A stretch of DNA of 64,000 bases from Mesaphorura yosii (lineage: Eukaryota > Arthropoda > Collembola > Poduromorpha > Tullbergiidae). The notes beneath the pieces are model-generated. The model was not told where the DNA came from. It saw only the letters and a program-made list of their open reading frames with translations, and did not search any database. The stretch is taken from contig WIXG01000010.1 in the NCBI GenBank assembly GCA_009869945.1, forward strand, positions 248,001-312,000, given 5' to 3'. Positions within the stretch are counted from its first letter, which is position 1, and every line of letters starts with the position of its first letter. Shown one piece after another: positions 51,214 through 64,000 of this stretch. A program made the translations under genes and the position numbers.

Positions 51214-54200
51214 ATGTCAGGTCACTCGCGAAACGACCGTGATCGTCATCGCGCTAATTCTTCTCGAAGCCATCACTCTGGTTCCGGCACAAAATCACGG
51301 TCTTCGAATTTGAACGATCATCATTCGCGTAGCCATTCAAGTAGAAGTGGCGTAAAATCAGAAGATTCGGGAAAATCGAGGAGTGGAGAATCAAATTGGT
51401 CAAGCAGCAGATCGGGTTCAAATGCAAATCTAGCTTTTAATGATATGAGCATTGCGAGATTGGTGAAGATACTCGCAATGCTAGAATCGAAGAAGGAATT
51501 TCTCGCGAGTTGCAGCCAAATTGAAGAACTACTTTTGATCGGAGAAAATCAGGCATACATTCAAAGGTCGTTTTCAAGATTAGCAGTGGATTTTGAGCAG
51601 GTGTTCTACGGTCTCCCAAGTACGTGTCATACATACTTTTGATTGACTTTTATTTTATTCTGCGGATCTACTACAGACTCTGATTTTGCAGGTGTACCAT
51701 GGAAGGTCGTCGGAATCAACAGATTCACGACATTTCTAATTAAGGTTTTGGAAGCCATGGGCCGAACTTACAACAAGCTGATTCAGTGGATAATTGACTT
51801 AACTCTTGAGAAATCGTTCCACCAACAAGAAGCACTGGGAGTTTTCCAGACAGTCACATTGGGGGTATGAGCAACAAATCTCACTTCCTTAGGTTCAAAC
51901 TCTTCAAACATTTCAAGAGTTTGTACAATTTTCATTTGTCTACAGATACTTCCGCACATGAACACCAAGCATTTGACATGCATAACTGGATGTATTATCA
52001 ATATTTTGGAGCACACAGAGTCAACAAAGTCGTTCAAGATCTTAAGCTCTTTGTGCATGTCGTCCCTGCTGAGTAATTCGGAGATGAAAATGTCATCATT
52101 CATGGTGAGCAGTCACTGGACACGCTTGTTTGACCCCTCAGTTGTTGGTTTCTCTCGTTCGGTCATTTTGAAGATGAAACTTTATTCTTGTTGTAGGACT
52201 TCATTGACGTGGTGTTTGGCTGGATACTCAGTGATACGGACGAGTCAATTCTGCTATTCTGCTTCAACGCCCTTCATGTCATGGGCGACTACTTTAGAAG
52301 GGATATAGTCTTCACAACAACGATGTTGACACACCTTTTCGACGATTTTTATGACGTCGGCAGCAATCTTAAGAATCAGAAGGATGACTTTTCTGACACG
52401 GAGCGACTACTGCGGCTTGTTAAGTGGGTTGAAGTCTTATATCATGATTTCATTTGGTACGATATCGTTCTCTGATTTTATAGAACAGCCAATGCGATGC
52501 TGAGCCTAGATTGCAATTTCGAGAAGGCGTATTTGACCGTTGCGTTCAAAAGTTTCGTGACGACAGTTTCAGAACTTTTAGAGAATCCTAACCTTTCAAT
52601 GAAAGTCAAAATTGAATTGATGTCTGACGTCAACGATTGTCTCTCTTACGAGAAGATTGACGCTCCTGAACTGCGTGTATTTATAAAGGTAATATAGGCC
52701 TCCCTCCTTTTATAAATTAATTGTTCGAGTCTAAAGCCTAATCCAATAAATAACTATGATTTTGATTTGATGATACTGCAGAGTCAGCTGGAATATTTTA
52801 ATAACTCCAATGAGTGGATGTACATCTCACAAACACATCTCGTGAGCTTCGTCAACTGCTTATCGAACTGGCTGGAAGGAACTTCTATTCAGATAAGATC
52901 CGCCGATGAAGAAGCAGAAACAATGCTTCAAGAAACAACAAAATTCATTGATATCATTCGACCGTTTTTGGAGCCCGACGCACAAGCCTGCATTTTAAGA
53001 GCAGTTCACAGCCTCTTACGAACGAGAAACATTTCGTGCTTGCAAATAAGTTACAACTGGCTGGTTTCCAAACTACAATTGGCAGAAAATGGACCCGTAG
53101 ATTCCGAAACTACCCTTTTCGTTTTGGCCGGACTCTCTGATATCGGTAAACTCCTCATTGCTGAGCTGTTGTCTGTTGCATCCAGTTCACACTCACAACA
53201 TTACGACTATTTCCTTCACGCTAGCTGGAATCAAGACTGGGTCAATACTATCGCAGTGGGCTTTGGATCCATCAATTTTTGATCTGCTGACGTCAGTTTT
53301 AAGTTCACCACTTTCCAAGAACCAGAACAGCACAATTGAATCGTGTGCGCTGCAACTGCTTCGGTCTCACTGTGAAGCCCATTCACATTTCGTGTCCAGC
53401 ATCGCATCCTCCAAGACGTTTGTGGCAGAGCAAGCTGGAAGCCGAAACACAAGGTAGAGCTTCGATACAACTGTTCAACAAAAGCAATAAAGGCTGTTGA
53501 ACAATAAAGATGACATCTTTCTCATTAATGATGTGTAGGATCCTGCCCACTTTGATGCAATTTTGGTTGGAGCTACTTTCAAGCTCACAAACTCATCGAG
53601 ACGAGTGGATGTTTGAATGGATCTTCGGATTCATAACCTCGTCATCCCAATTTGCTTCAATTTTAGTCAAATCTGACCAAGAATTTTATACCAATTTACT
53701 GGATAAATTGTTTCGAATGCCTGATCTTCATTCTCATCTTCTTGTTTTGCTCAAATGGCTGAACGAAGACCAACATTACAATAAATCGGTAGGCGATAGT
53801 GATTACATTACACTTGAATCTTAGTGCAATGTATGGAACTAACGATTTTACTTTTACAGGAATTTATACTGAGGATTTCACTCGAGACGGCTACTAAAAT
53901 TTCGATGGCGCCTGGCATCAAGAGAACAGTTCAAGCGGAAGCACGAACACTCTTGGCGGCCTTTGGGGTTGGGCCGTCGCAAGTCGAAAACGGATGTGTT
54001 TTGTGCAACGGTGACTCAGCACTACAGCAGATGAACCCTCCAGAGCAAATACATTTTTCCTATATTACTACGTTCGAATTTAACTCCTTCCTTTACAACC
54101 TGCTATCCTTCGAGAAAACGGAGTCAGAACTTGAGTATTCCACGGAGTATATCAAATCGACGGCGGAGTTTCTGTTGCAATCGAAGCTGAAGAGTTCGTT

Positions 54201-57200
54201 CGGAAAACCTCAAGAATTCTTTGGCTACTTGGGAGGCCTCTTCAGGAGACACAAGCTCGGAAAATCAGGACCCCCGAAATGGAAGCTGGATTTTGTCTAC
54301 CAACTTGAAAGAAATATTGTCAATGCAATTCATGGAAGCACGTTCATCCCGTGCAATATTTCTGAGGTATGTCACATGAAGGGATGTGATCAGATTTGGA
54401 AAGTTAAAAGAAAGAAAGACTTCATGAAATTTTTTGCTTGCATTACAGACTGTTCGTTCTTTCTACATCACAAATAAGAATCCATGCATGGAATGGCTGA
54501 AAAGAATGCGCCCCGATTTAGCCGAAGTTTCATTATCGGCCGGGGATTATTCGTACGCGTTTCTGTGTGCTACGGCCTCGGGCGATGAATTGACTGCAAA
54601 ATTCGCTTTACTGGAGCTGAAAGGTATAACAACGATGTCAAGTTACCTGAAACACGCGTTTAATCAAAGCTTTTTGACGAAATTTACTAGCGTTCATTAA
54701 CTTTGCGTTTAATATTGAAATTGAAACACTCACTTATGAAATTAGATGCGGATGGTCTAAAGGCATTCTCGGAGATGGGGGCGTACTACTACTTGCAAGA
54801 CGACTTTAGAAACTCCGAAAAATTTGTGATGGCACCAGAGAAAGTCGACAATTTTCACGCTTGTGTCTCAAGACGAATAGAAACAGCGCTGAAGCAAGCC
54901 TGTGCTGCCCTTGAGATTTGGCCAGGAACGAATGGTAAGAATGCTTTTCCTTTGCCGCGAAATTCCTAATGATAGACAAATTCGCGAAATGTGTCATTGT
55001 GTCTTAGGCGCCCAAAGCTTAGACGCCTACATAACGCAAAACTTGTGGCAAAAGGTCAACATCAGTGATCAATTGACGTCTGAAGTTGAAGAAGGTGCAC
55101 AAGCTCTTAACTGTTTGCTGCTATTGCACACGGACACAGAGTCTTTAGGGCGCACGTTGACAATTGAAGACGTGAAAACTCTTGTCCAAACCGTCAGCAC
55201 AGATCCTGTTCTCAAGTCTCGTCACTACATCAATTTGGCGGATTTGTTTTACAAAGAAGCCGCGTATGACAAGTCTGCTGCACTTTATGGAACAGTGTCA
55301 GACCTCGTCCAAATGAATGGTCACGAGTTGGACCCATCCCTCAGGGCCAAATTCTACTTGTCCTGTGCTGTGAAGTTAGAATCGTCGCCTGATTTTTACA
55401 GAGAACTGGTAACACAATGGGAATATTTATCGACTTTACAAGATAAGACGGGAGTTTTGCAGCACTGCTACGAAAAGGCCACCAGTGCTTGTCCGGCTGA
55501 TCCCAATGCATGGTTTGAGTACGCCAATTTCGCGTATTCCACTGGAGCACCATTAAACTCTGGACCGGAAACGGCTAGTGCAATGAAAGTGCTCGCACAA
55601 CAATGCTACTCCAATTGTGTGATCCTGCAAAGCAGTGGAGAACAATCGAGCATTAAAGACAAGTGGAAGAAAATGCAAATTAAGACCAGGCTATTATCTC
55701 TGTACAAGGCAGGATACAAATTCAATCCAGACGAAGTTTTGATACAAGAAGAATGGTTGCAATTACTGCCCTCACTAACAAGGAACAGAGATTTGAGATC
55801 ACATTTGGTACACCGATTCCCGGAGCAGGCGTCGTTTCTGACAGCAGCTTATGCGAAAGAAAGAAAATTCCCTCGAGTCATCGGAAGAAGAGGTGTCTTC
55901 GATTCACATGCGTTCAGCGTCACAGAAGCTAGCGATGACGTTTTCAATCCGATATGCCATTGCAATGACGGGCTCAGACAGCGTGATTCACTCCAAAATT
56001 CTGAAGCACATGACCATATATCGAAACATGGAGCAGATAATGTGGAGATGGAAACGAATCTAATAAATCCCGACGTGTACGTAATCATCCAGGAACTTCA
56101 AAAGATTGGAACGACACGAGAGCAGTTCTGGTCCTGGGGAATTGAAAGATTTATATCTGATGCAAGTAAGAAGCTGTCTGCACTCAGAAAAGATATGGCC
56201 AGAGAATCGGATGTTTTGAAAGTCAAAGCGTACGCATTACCGGTGAGTAAAAGACAAAACTTAGCTACGTTGTGGATGAGATGGAAATGAAGGACTAAAT
56301 TTCTTACACATGCAGCTGTTTACATACTTGAGCGAGTTGTGGAATATTACAAAGGAAGCGAGCACAGCCTCTGAAATGGCATTTCTGAACAAATTCGGTA
56401 CGTTTACAGAGATGTGAATGAAAAACTGAAAAAGTTCACAGCAATTAAGTTGACCTACAATTTTTCAGGTTCGCGGATTAGAGAGTTGTTGACGAATTTG
56501 AAGAGTTCCGCAAGTGCAGACGAGTTTAGCAGCGCTATTGACGAAATAATTGCCTTTGGGTCGATGTTTGATACGTCAAATGTTTCAAGATTGGATTTGC
56601 ATGCTGTTTCACCAGTGTTAGCAAACCTTGAACCACTCGGACTCAATACTTCTTCGCCAGTGCACGTTCCTGGACTTCCTGCGCATGTTACTCTGGCTGG
56701 AGTTCATCCGATCATTACGTGCTTGCACACCAAGGCGAAACCGAAACGGCTGTCACTGCGTGGCTCCAATGGAAGGCTCTACGATTTCCTCGTCAAAGGC
56801 AATGAAAACTTGAACATCGATTCCGGAGTAATGCAGCTGTTGAAAATCGCACAGGAGTTGATTTCTTTGCCGACGCGCACGTATTCAATTGCGCCATTTG
56901 GTAAGTTAAGCCAGGGTTCAAGTATCGACGCTACGAGGAAGACTAGTTTAGTGTAAATAATTTTGTTCTAAAGGCGAACGAGGTGGACTCATTCAGATTG
57001 TAAATAATGCACAGCCCGTATACATTATGTACAAGAGGCATCTTCAGCGAATTAACTGTTCCGAGCGACCGGCTTTCATGTTCTTTCGCATGCTGAATGA
57101 TCTGGGCTTTTCTGACCGTAGCAATTTCGACGCCTTAAAAGCAGTATATGACTCCCTGATCAAAGAAACAGACCCAGACATCATCTCACGGTAAGTAATT

Positions 57201-58629
57201 AGATAATGAACGCCTGGAAGCAACGTAGGAGTGTGTGTTCCATCCTCTGCGACTCTGCGTCAACTTTTTTATGTTTAATGTTCCAGAGAGCTCTTCGTCT
57301 GCTCAGAGAATGCGTCGAATTGGCTGGCTTCAACTCGTACTTTCACGCAAGATTCTGCAGTTAGTGCAACCATTGGCTATCTGGTCGGGATAGGAGATCG
57401 GCATTTAGACAACATCTTGCTTAATCCGGGCAATGGAAATATGGTTCATGTAGATTTTAGTTTACTGTTTGGAAGAGGAACAACACTCCAGGTTCGTCTT
57501 TGAACGGAAGCTCTTACCTGCAGTCATATAAAACGATGTGCCTAATTCTTAGGTGCCAGAAATTGTACCATTTCGCCTTACCCAAAATTTCGTTTCTTGC
57601 CTGCAACATCCTGGCGTCAACGTAAGTTCGTGTTTAAAACCTGAGAGAAAGACATTACATTGCCCTGTCTGTCTTTTCCAGGGACCCTTCCGAGTCTACA
57701 TGGAAGATGTTTTCGCCTCGCTCAAGCAGCACAATGATTCATTCATGTTTGGGGTCGAGGAAATTGCGCTTGCAACCCAGTGCGACGAAGATGCACCAGT
57801 CAATTCCGCAAATATTTTACTGGCCGAACTGAATTCTGCGATTGCTTTGCTACGCTTTCGCTCAAGAAACATCAAAAATGCCTTGCAAGCACTGAAGTAA
57901 ATAATGTGCAACGTTTTTCTTTTGTTTCTGTTATTAATCCAAATTTTTAACTAGGGTTGAAGTGCTTGAGATAATTGATCGAAAGAAGACTGGATTCTCT
58001 TGGTCTGTGCGCGGTGAAAACATGTCATCACTCGACAAATTGAAGAAAAAGCTAAACCGCTGGCGTCGACTGCTTGCAAATGTGGATCCATTGATCCAGT
58101 TCATTGGCAAATACGCTCAGCCAGATGCGTTTGCAATGCAATCATTTCAAGAGACTGTCGAAAATGTCTGGCTGCCAAATGTCATTCATTTCTGGTGCCA
58201 TTCAAGTGTGGACAAGCTTTTTGAAAGCACTCACCATTTCCCAGACCAACTGAGTAAGGCGCATTTTACCTATCTTGATCAAGTGCACTTTTTAAGAGCA
58301 TGATTGTCTGCTGAATAGGTCTTGCAGATGAAACTTTGCTACTGTTGCTCGACAATTTGCCACCGCCGGAAACAACGCTTCAATGCAATGAAATGATGCT
58401 TACTAATGACGAAATTGAAATAGATTCTATCAAAATTCAGCCTCAAATGCAGGGCACAAAAGAGAAGTTCGTGTCTTACGACGAACACACGGTAACTGGA
58501 ATCTAGAAGTTCATTCTGAGCCGCCGGCTAATTCTGTATTTTGTTGCATAGATTGAGAACCTTATCTCAAGTGCGACGTCTGCCGACAATTTGTGCCAAA
58601 TGTTTGAAGGTTGGACACCTTGGGTATAA
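51214..58629 (+). CDS. SMG1: Serine/threonine-protein kinase SMG1 (PIKK family, nonsense-mediated decay)
   Basis: PI3K-related kinase that phosphorylates UPF1 during nonsense-mediated mRNA decay. Exons: 51214-51619, 51692-51864, 51946-52104, 52197-52423, 52484-52688, 52782-53145, 53225-53453, 53539-53788, 53860-54366, 54449-54623, 54746-54934, 55008-56242, 56316-56397, 56469-56900, 56974-57190, 57287-57491, 57553-57621, 57682-57896, 57955-58253, 58319-58491, 58552-58629, giving 1962 aa in frame. A Ser/Arg/His-rich leader is followed by helical repeats and a FAT-like region. The kinase domain (from about residue 1475) includes LVKGNENL, IVNNAQPVYIMYKRHLQRIN, the catalytic loop GIGDRHLDNILLN and the DFG-equivalent VHVDFS. 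The last residues are a FATC motif, NLCQMFEGWTPWV. The protein is far shorter than human SMG1 (3661 aa), and only about 200 residues separate kinase and FATC. The intron 53146-53224 was placed because the frame shifts there. Confidence 0.94.
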
Positions 58630-59306
58630 TGAAGAGAAAGAGCAGCAAAAGAAAAATTAATCGAATGGAAGCATGGAAGGAGCTCTCTTTCATGTCTTTT
58701 CGACACAATCCATGGATGACAGATGCCCGACTCCGGCAGCCGACGCATCGTCAAGCAAATGAATTGTTCAAGAGCGTGGCGCTGCATCTGTAGCCCACTC
58801 GTCACTTCGCGTCAATTTCAGCAGCCAATCTTGCGTGCGTGAACCGATTCATTCGCCTGAACAACTTCATTACCTTCACTTGTTAAGATGCTACCAACTA
58901 TGATTAAGGGTAAAATTACCAAGTACTACCAAGTTAAAGTGGGAAAATGATTGGGATTGGATTGTTGAGAGTTCAGAGAATGTGGAAGATTTGTTCAGAA
59001 GTCTAGTTTCTAAATATTGCTCTTACGTTCGCTTAAATCTCTCGTCCCCAAATATTCCTTCAGCGTTGTAGGTTCAAGTGATATCAAAGTTGTATCGTAA
59101 GCCGAGTTATATAATTTAACTTACACTCAGCATTCAGCAATTTCAGCACAAGGGCAATTGGCATTTATGTTAAGGATACTTTCAACTTTATTCAACCTTG
59201 TAGCAGTAATAATAAACCGATTTACTTTACAGACACTACATACGCGGTGTATGGTTTATTCGCGTTTCACCAGATTTTTGCATACTGACTTTCATGTTTC
59301 TATGAG
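58630..59306. other. Intergenic region between SMG1 and NDUFS3 (tail to tail)
   Basis: About 0.7 kb holding the two 3' UTRs. No feature recognised beyond AT-rich sequence. Confidence 0.5.
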
Positions 59307-60431
59307 TTACTTCGGAGGAATCGGCTTGGGTGATGGAGTTGTAGACACTTCTTCCGATGGAACCGAGTCTCGGTCCCTAAATTTAGGGAACTGCTCCCAA
59401 GGACTTGACAAGTCGAACTTTCTAAATTCTTGTGTCAACTCGACTGGCTCAACCACGACCCGCTTCACCTCGTCGTCATACCGCACCTAACAAGGCAGTC
59501 TCAATTCAGCAAAGCCCTTGCGAGATGACGATTAACGATTTCGATGTTACCTCCATATAGCCACTGAGAGGGAAGTCTTTCCTGAAAGGATGTCCTTCGA
59601 ATCCGTAATCGGTTAAAATTCTCCGCAGGTCCGGGTGGTTGGCAAAGTACACACCGTACATGTCCCATATTTCTCTCTCATACCAATTCGCCGCCTTAAA
59701 CACTCCGTTGCAAGAGTCAATTGGAGTTAATTCGTCAGTATACGTTCTGACACGAATCCGGGAGTTGTATCGCAGAGATAGCAGGTTATAAATTATCTGT
59801 GCATCCAGTTTCAAATCAATTAGCGGAAATCATCTCCAAAAGCAATCCGCGTCAACGTACCTCAAAGCGGTTCGCTCGAGCTGGCACATCCATGCCAGCA
59901 ATATCAATAAGACTAGCAAACTGACATTGATGGTGATCTTTCAGAAACGCCAGGACAGGAACAATTCCTTCTGGGCAAATTAGCAGTTCCAACTCATTTC
60001 CGGCAGTCATTTGAACTTTTTGAACATATTTTGGTAAACACTCAGCCACATACACGCCAAATTCGCTTAGTTTCTGGCGTTCTACTGCGTCTGTTTTACG
60101 AACGGCCGCTGCAAGAAATCAGATGTCCACAAAGTTATTTTAGACCCCAGATAAATTGTCTACAAAGCCTGTAATTTTCATTTCATTAACATACGTCGTG
60201 TTTCAACAGGCGGTGGCTGCAGAGGCTCCTTTGGCGGATCGGTCGCCAACGACCGTGTTATTTGTAATGTGCTAATCGCCTGAGGGCATCGTTGAATTGA
60301 ACCTGCAAAAGCATTTCTAGCATTTAGAGGAAGTTAATTTTTTATTTGAATGCAAGATACTTACCAGGAATATTCCTCCCCAATCTAAGAGCCAAGCTGC
60401 TCAACCTGTGAGCCGTAAAACAAGACGCCAT
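59307..60431 (-). CDS. NDUFS3: NADH dehydrogenase (ubiquinone) iron-sulfur protein 3, mitochondrial
   Basis: The 30 kDa core subunit of respiratory complex I, located in the matrix arm. Exons: 60431-60365, 60302-60195, 60108-59861, 59796-59551, 59486-59307, giving 282 aa in frame (human 264). The N-terminus [20 protein letters not shown] is basic and lacks acidic residues, as a mitochondrial presequence should. Family motifs: [42 protein letters not shown], and the Complex I 30 kDa signature [20 protein letters not shown] followed by [21 protein letters not shown]. Near the end is [20 protein letters not shown]. The C-terminal tail is Ser/Thr/Pro-rich and lineage-specific. The UGGT gene starts about 0.5 kb away on the other strand. 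Confidence 0.96.
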
Positions 60432-60948
60432 CTTGATTCAATGTGTCTTTATTGTGTCACTCTTTCCATTAACAGACTGGTCAATGGAGGCTATAATTTA
60501 ATTGCTAACAGATTAAATCTTGGCTAGCTGAGAATATCTCGAGTTTGGCCAAGTCCAACTCCTATAAAACAATTCCAATTCTTTGAATAAAAAAGGTGAA
60601 CCGTTGTAGAAATCACGTGTCGCTTGTGAGTTTGGGATTCCGGTCAATAAACAGGCAACATGTGTAAAATCACTCAAATCCACTCGAGCCAAGTTGCAGT
60701 TGGTTTTGGATGAGACCTTTTCAAAGGAGGCGAGCAAATCAGCATTGGACTCAGCGAGCGAGCCAGCCCATCAGACTTGGTGAATTTGAACAAGTGTCAA
60801 GCATTTTAAAGTGAATTTAGAGCCAATTTGTCAGTATTCCGTTGTAGTAATGCTTTAATTTAGATAAGCTACCATTGTTCACTTGTCGCTGGTGCCGACT
60901 GTCGACTGCGTCCTGCCGCATTGTGCTTTAGTCAAGTCTGCATTTATC
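60432..60948. promoter_or_regulatory. Shared upstream region of divergent NDUFS3 and UGGT
   Basis: The two start codons face away from each other with 517 bp between them, so both 5' UTRs and promoters lie here. No TATA box or named motif stands out. The open frame at 60513-60737 (minus) has no recognised product. Confidence 0.4.
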
Positions 60949-63900
60949 ATGTCCAGCTCGAGATCCACTGGCAGAGGAAGGAGTTCCTTAGGATCGTTCC
61001 AGCTATGCCTGCTATTGTTGTCTTTAGTTTCTTTAAGTTATTACTGTGATGGTCAGCACGAGCAATTCATCCAGCTTAGCCTAACGGCAAGATGGAATGG
61101 TACTTCAATCCTGGCAGAAGCCGGAGAATTCCTGTCCAACTTGGACAGCTCGTTGGTCTCATCGGATTTGTACTGGAAGTACGTGGACAATCTGTTGGAT
61201 TCGCCGGTCTCGCCCATTTCACCTGAACTGACAACATTTAACGGTGAGTTTAATCTTTCTTGACCATCTGGACTCGTAATCACTCCACACAAAATGCTCA
61301 TACGTCAAGAGGTTGGCTTGCGTCCAAAACTAATTACGCAAGATTACCGAATTTGTGTTTGCATGTCGTAGATGAAACGGAGAGGAACTTGGCGAAGATT
61401 GCCGTCTTCAACATTATTTCCCCAGCTAAACTGCGACTGATGGACTGGGCCCTCACGGCGCGAGCGTTCTCTCCAAAAGTGCACATGCTTCAAGAGGTAT
61501 TTGCACAGATAGCATGGCGAAAGTCCTGGTCGGGCATTTAAGTTCAGCTTGATTGTGAATATTTCAGCTGTCTCCTCCACAAGAAGTCATTCCATCGAAT
61601 TGTGATGCTTATGTTCAGTACGGGAAGGAGAAAGTTACATGTAATATTGATGAGCTCAAAGAACTCATCGGCTCAGTTTCATTCGATTCATCTGACAAGC
61701 CCTTCGTTAGTGACTTGGACCACAAATATCCCTCATTTTTATGGAATCGAGACTCACAGAAAGTGTTCATTCTGTACGGTCACTTAACATCGGAAGCAAC
61801 TAAAAATCTCCATCGACTTTTGAAGTAAATGAGCATGCTACATCCGAATGCTTATGATTCGAGTCGCAGACTCTATTACAGTTTTCTACTTCAGGGGAAA
61901 GGCGGACCAGATAGGCTACATTTTTAGACCCAAGAGAGGCTACTCTTCCACGGCCCTTCCATTAGCGGGATATGGAGCGGAGCTCCAATTCAAGTCGACA
62001 GAATACAAGGCTCAAGATGATTCTATTCAGACTGTTGAAGAAGGTAGGGCATTCCATTTCAAACTATTTTAGAAATGATATAGAAGTGTCCTCAACAATA
62101 TTGTTAAACTACATTGCAGAAAAATTACGCGAAATCGATGGCTTTGATTTCAAAGAGCTGCACTCACTGCATCCGGAGTTAAGCCAGCAACTCGAAAACT
62201 TCCAGAACCACTTGGTGACATCGCATGGCAAGAAAGCTGAATTTGCTGCCTTGAAGGCATGGCAAGTGCAGGAATTAGGTCTTCAAGCCTCATATTACGC
62301 CGTTTCGCAAGACAATTTGTTGGATGCACTTTTGGACGTGTCAGGAAATTTTCCTTCGCATGCACTTTCTCTGAGTTCGATTCGAGTCCCGGCAGATTTT
62401 AAGAAAGATGTTCTTCAAAATCAGAAGACTATGCAGTCAATGTTTAATCTTGACGATGGAGATGGAGCATTCTTCCTTCAAGGTAGGATAAACGAGACGT
62501 AAACTCGTAAGGGTGCGTAAACGCACTCTTTAACTGACCGTTGATTGTTGATAACAGGAGTTTATGTGGACCCTGATTCGTTGGACCTTTTCTCCTTTAT
62601 GGAATCGGTGGAGGCTGAACTGGAACTCATGGAGTCCCTGAAAAGCATTTATCATCATGAGAAATCGTTAACACGGCTGCAACTTGAAAACATACTGACC
62701 GTGGGATCAAAATCGTCAGAACCAGAATTGGCATTAGATCTCCGTGATTCTTCTGTGTACTGGATAAATGACTTGGAAAAAGACGAAGAATACGAAGATT
62801 GGCCTGATGATTTGACGCAGCTATTTTACCGAATGGGAGGTGTCATGTTGCGACCCGTGAGGAGAAATGTGTTCAATCTTTTGCTAACTCTGAATCCAGA
62901 GGATGTTGGAACAACAGCAAGTAAGCTCTTTCCACTTTCATACGGAACGATCCAATGCCCAAGAAATGTAAAATATACTCTTTCTCTTGTCAGGTCTTCT
63001 TAAACTCGCACAATCCTTTATGGCCCACAAGGCACCACTCCGAATTGGTGTGACATTCTGCTCGAGTGGAGCCCCGGTAGATCGAGAATTGTCCAATTCT
63101 TTAGACGACGACGAAAACGACACTGACCTGACGGGCGATATAGTTCGCCGTGTTCTCAACTATGCTTTGTCGGAAGACAAAGTTAGGAAGGCTTTCAATT
63201 TGATTGTGGAGGTAATATAACTATGCGGGACAATTTAAGGACGGGGACCCACCCATTTTTTGCTTCGTCTTTCCCAGGCTTATTCTTCAAACGATTTCTC
63301 GAATCTGTTGAAGAAGATGAATGAACCCGGAGAAGAGTTTGATTTCGGTTCCGTTGCCTCTTGCGAATTCGTCAAGAAGAGTGGGCGACCAAGCCCAGCT
63401 GCGTTTTTGAATGGAATCCCGTTGAAGTGGGATTCTATCGATGACTTTGAAGAAATTGTACTAAATCAGTTACTGCGTGAAGCTCAAAGTATTCAAATTG
63501 ATGCATACAGTGGTAAAATTCGTGACAGTACGGATATCTTCGAGTACATCATGAACAAACCGAATGTTCAGACGAGGTAACACTGTTGACAATTTCTCAA
63601 GACATGATCCTTATCACGGCGTGAGTCGCGTGCTAACAAATTCCATCGGTTATTCAGGTTGAATGATAAGATTTTGGACATAACAAACTCAAAATATCTT
63701 CAGTTTGGAAGTGAAATATGGGAGCCTGGAAAAGAGCCGAAGAATCCAATGGCGCGTATGGCATCCTCACTCAAGTATGTAGTCTCGAGTGGCAAACGAA
63801 AAACTCCTATTTCTGTCACACTGTGGCTGCTGGCGGATGTCAGCACTTCACATGGTCGAAGTTTTGTTCAAAATACTCTCGAGTTTTTGGAAGAATCGTC

Positions 63901-64000
63901 CACTCACTCAAGAATCGCGTTCATTCCAACCGATAGCTCGACTTACCCACTTAAACAAGCTCTTGAAGCCGCATTTTCCGCAAATGACTTCAAGCGGGCG
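60949..64000 (+). CDS. UGGT: UDP-glucose:glycoprotein glucosyltransferase (N-terminal part, runs off the window)
   Basis: ER-lumen folding sensor that reglucosylates incompletely folded N-glycoproteins for the calnexin/calreticulin cycle. Exons: 60949-61243, 61372-61496, 61568-61824, 61895-62043, 62120-62482, 62558-62920, 62994-63211, 63278-63576, 63658 onward: about 804 codons so far, all in phase. The ATG at 60949 is chosen because it opens a signal peptide (hydrophobic LCLLLLSLVSLSYY). Family motifs: LTARWNGTSILAEAGEFLS, GYGAELQFKSTEYKAQDD, LHSLHPELSQQLENF, KAWQVQELGLQASYY, SVYWINDLEKDEEYEDWP, PLRIGVTFCSSG, AFLNGIPLKWDSID and EYIMNKPNVQTRLNDKIL. These are the N-terminal thioredoxin-like domains that sense misfolding. 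The C-terminal catalytic GT24 domain and any ER-retention signal lie beyond the window. Confidence 0.95.

Noticed and set aside
53146..53224. Apparent frameshift in SMG1 (the frame ends at TGA near 53281 while a second frame continues)
   Set aside because: A 79-nt intron with donor GTAAAC and acceptor CTAG restores the frame, so no pseudogene or sequencing error is needed.

Overview
The window is nuclear DNA from an animal, almost certainly an arthropod and probably a non-dipteran pancrustacean; a springtail is a guess. Every gene is split by GT-AG introns, mostly 60-110 nt but up to 8.5 kb. There is a BTB-pipsqueak (psq) transcription factor of arthropod type. One intron carries a cluster of miR-71 and miR-2/13 hairpins, which are protostome-specific families. 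All exon boundaries below were placed by hand from splice consensus, reading phase and remembered family sequences. For each complete gene the exons add up to an uninterrupted reading frame.

Layout. 1-221: probable last exon of an unidentified + strand gene. 1744-7202 (-): BTB-psq transcription factor whose last exon ends in a piggyBac-type Cys-rich zinc-ribbon motif. 9883-11813 (+): DNA primase large subunit, PRIM2. 12445-15784 (+): cathepsin F-like cysteine protease with three cystatin repeats and two alternative active-site exons. 16491-18617 (+): DNA primase small subunit, PRIM1, with a tRNA-Ala(CGC) in its first intron. 18919-21337 (-): tamalin/GRASP-like PDZ scaffold. 24598-27109 (+): RSPRY1-like RING/SPRY protein. 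28664-49669 (+): PPP4R1 (PP4 regulatory subunit 1), with 8.5 kb and 4.7 kb introns and the microRNA cluster in intron 5. 51214-58629 (+): SMG1, the nonsense-mediated decay kinase, in a compact form. 59307-60431 (-): NDUFS3 of respiratory complex I. 60949 to the window edge (+): UDP-glucose:glycoprotein glucosyltransferase, UGGT, N-terminal part only.

Most genes are housekeeping and functionally unrelated. The clear functional link is that the two subunits of the primase heterodimer lie about 5 kb apart on the same strand, separated only by the protease gene. Other arrangements are PRIM1/tamalin and SMG1/NDUFS3 tail to tail, and NDUFS3/UGGT head to head about 0.5 kb apart.

The items most worth a second look are the miR-71/2/13 cluster inside PPP4R1, the mutually exclusive active-site exons of the protease, the BTB-psq-piggyBac domain combination, the PRIM2/PRIM1 pairing, and a 15-nt microexon inside the RSPRY1 RING domain. 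No intact transposon, CRISPR array or viral sequence was seen.
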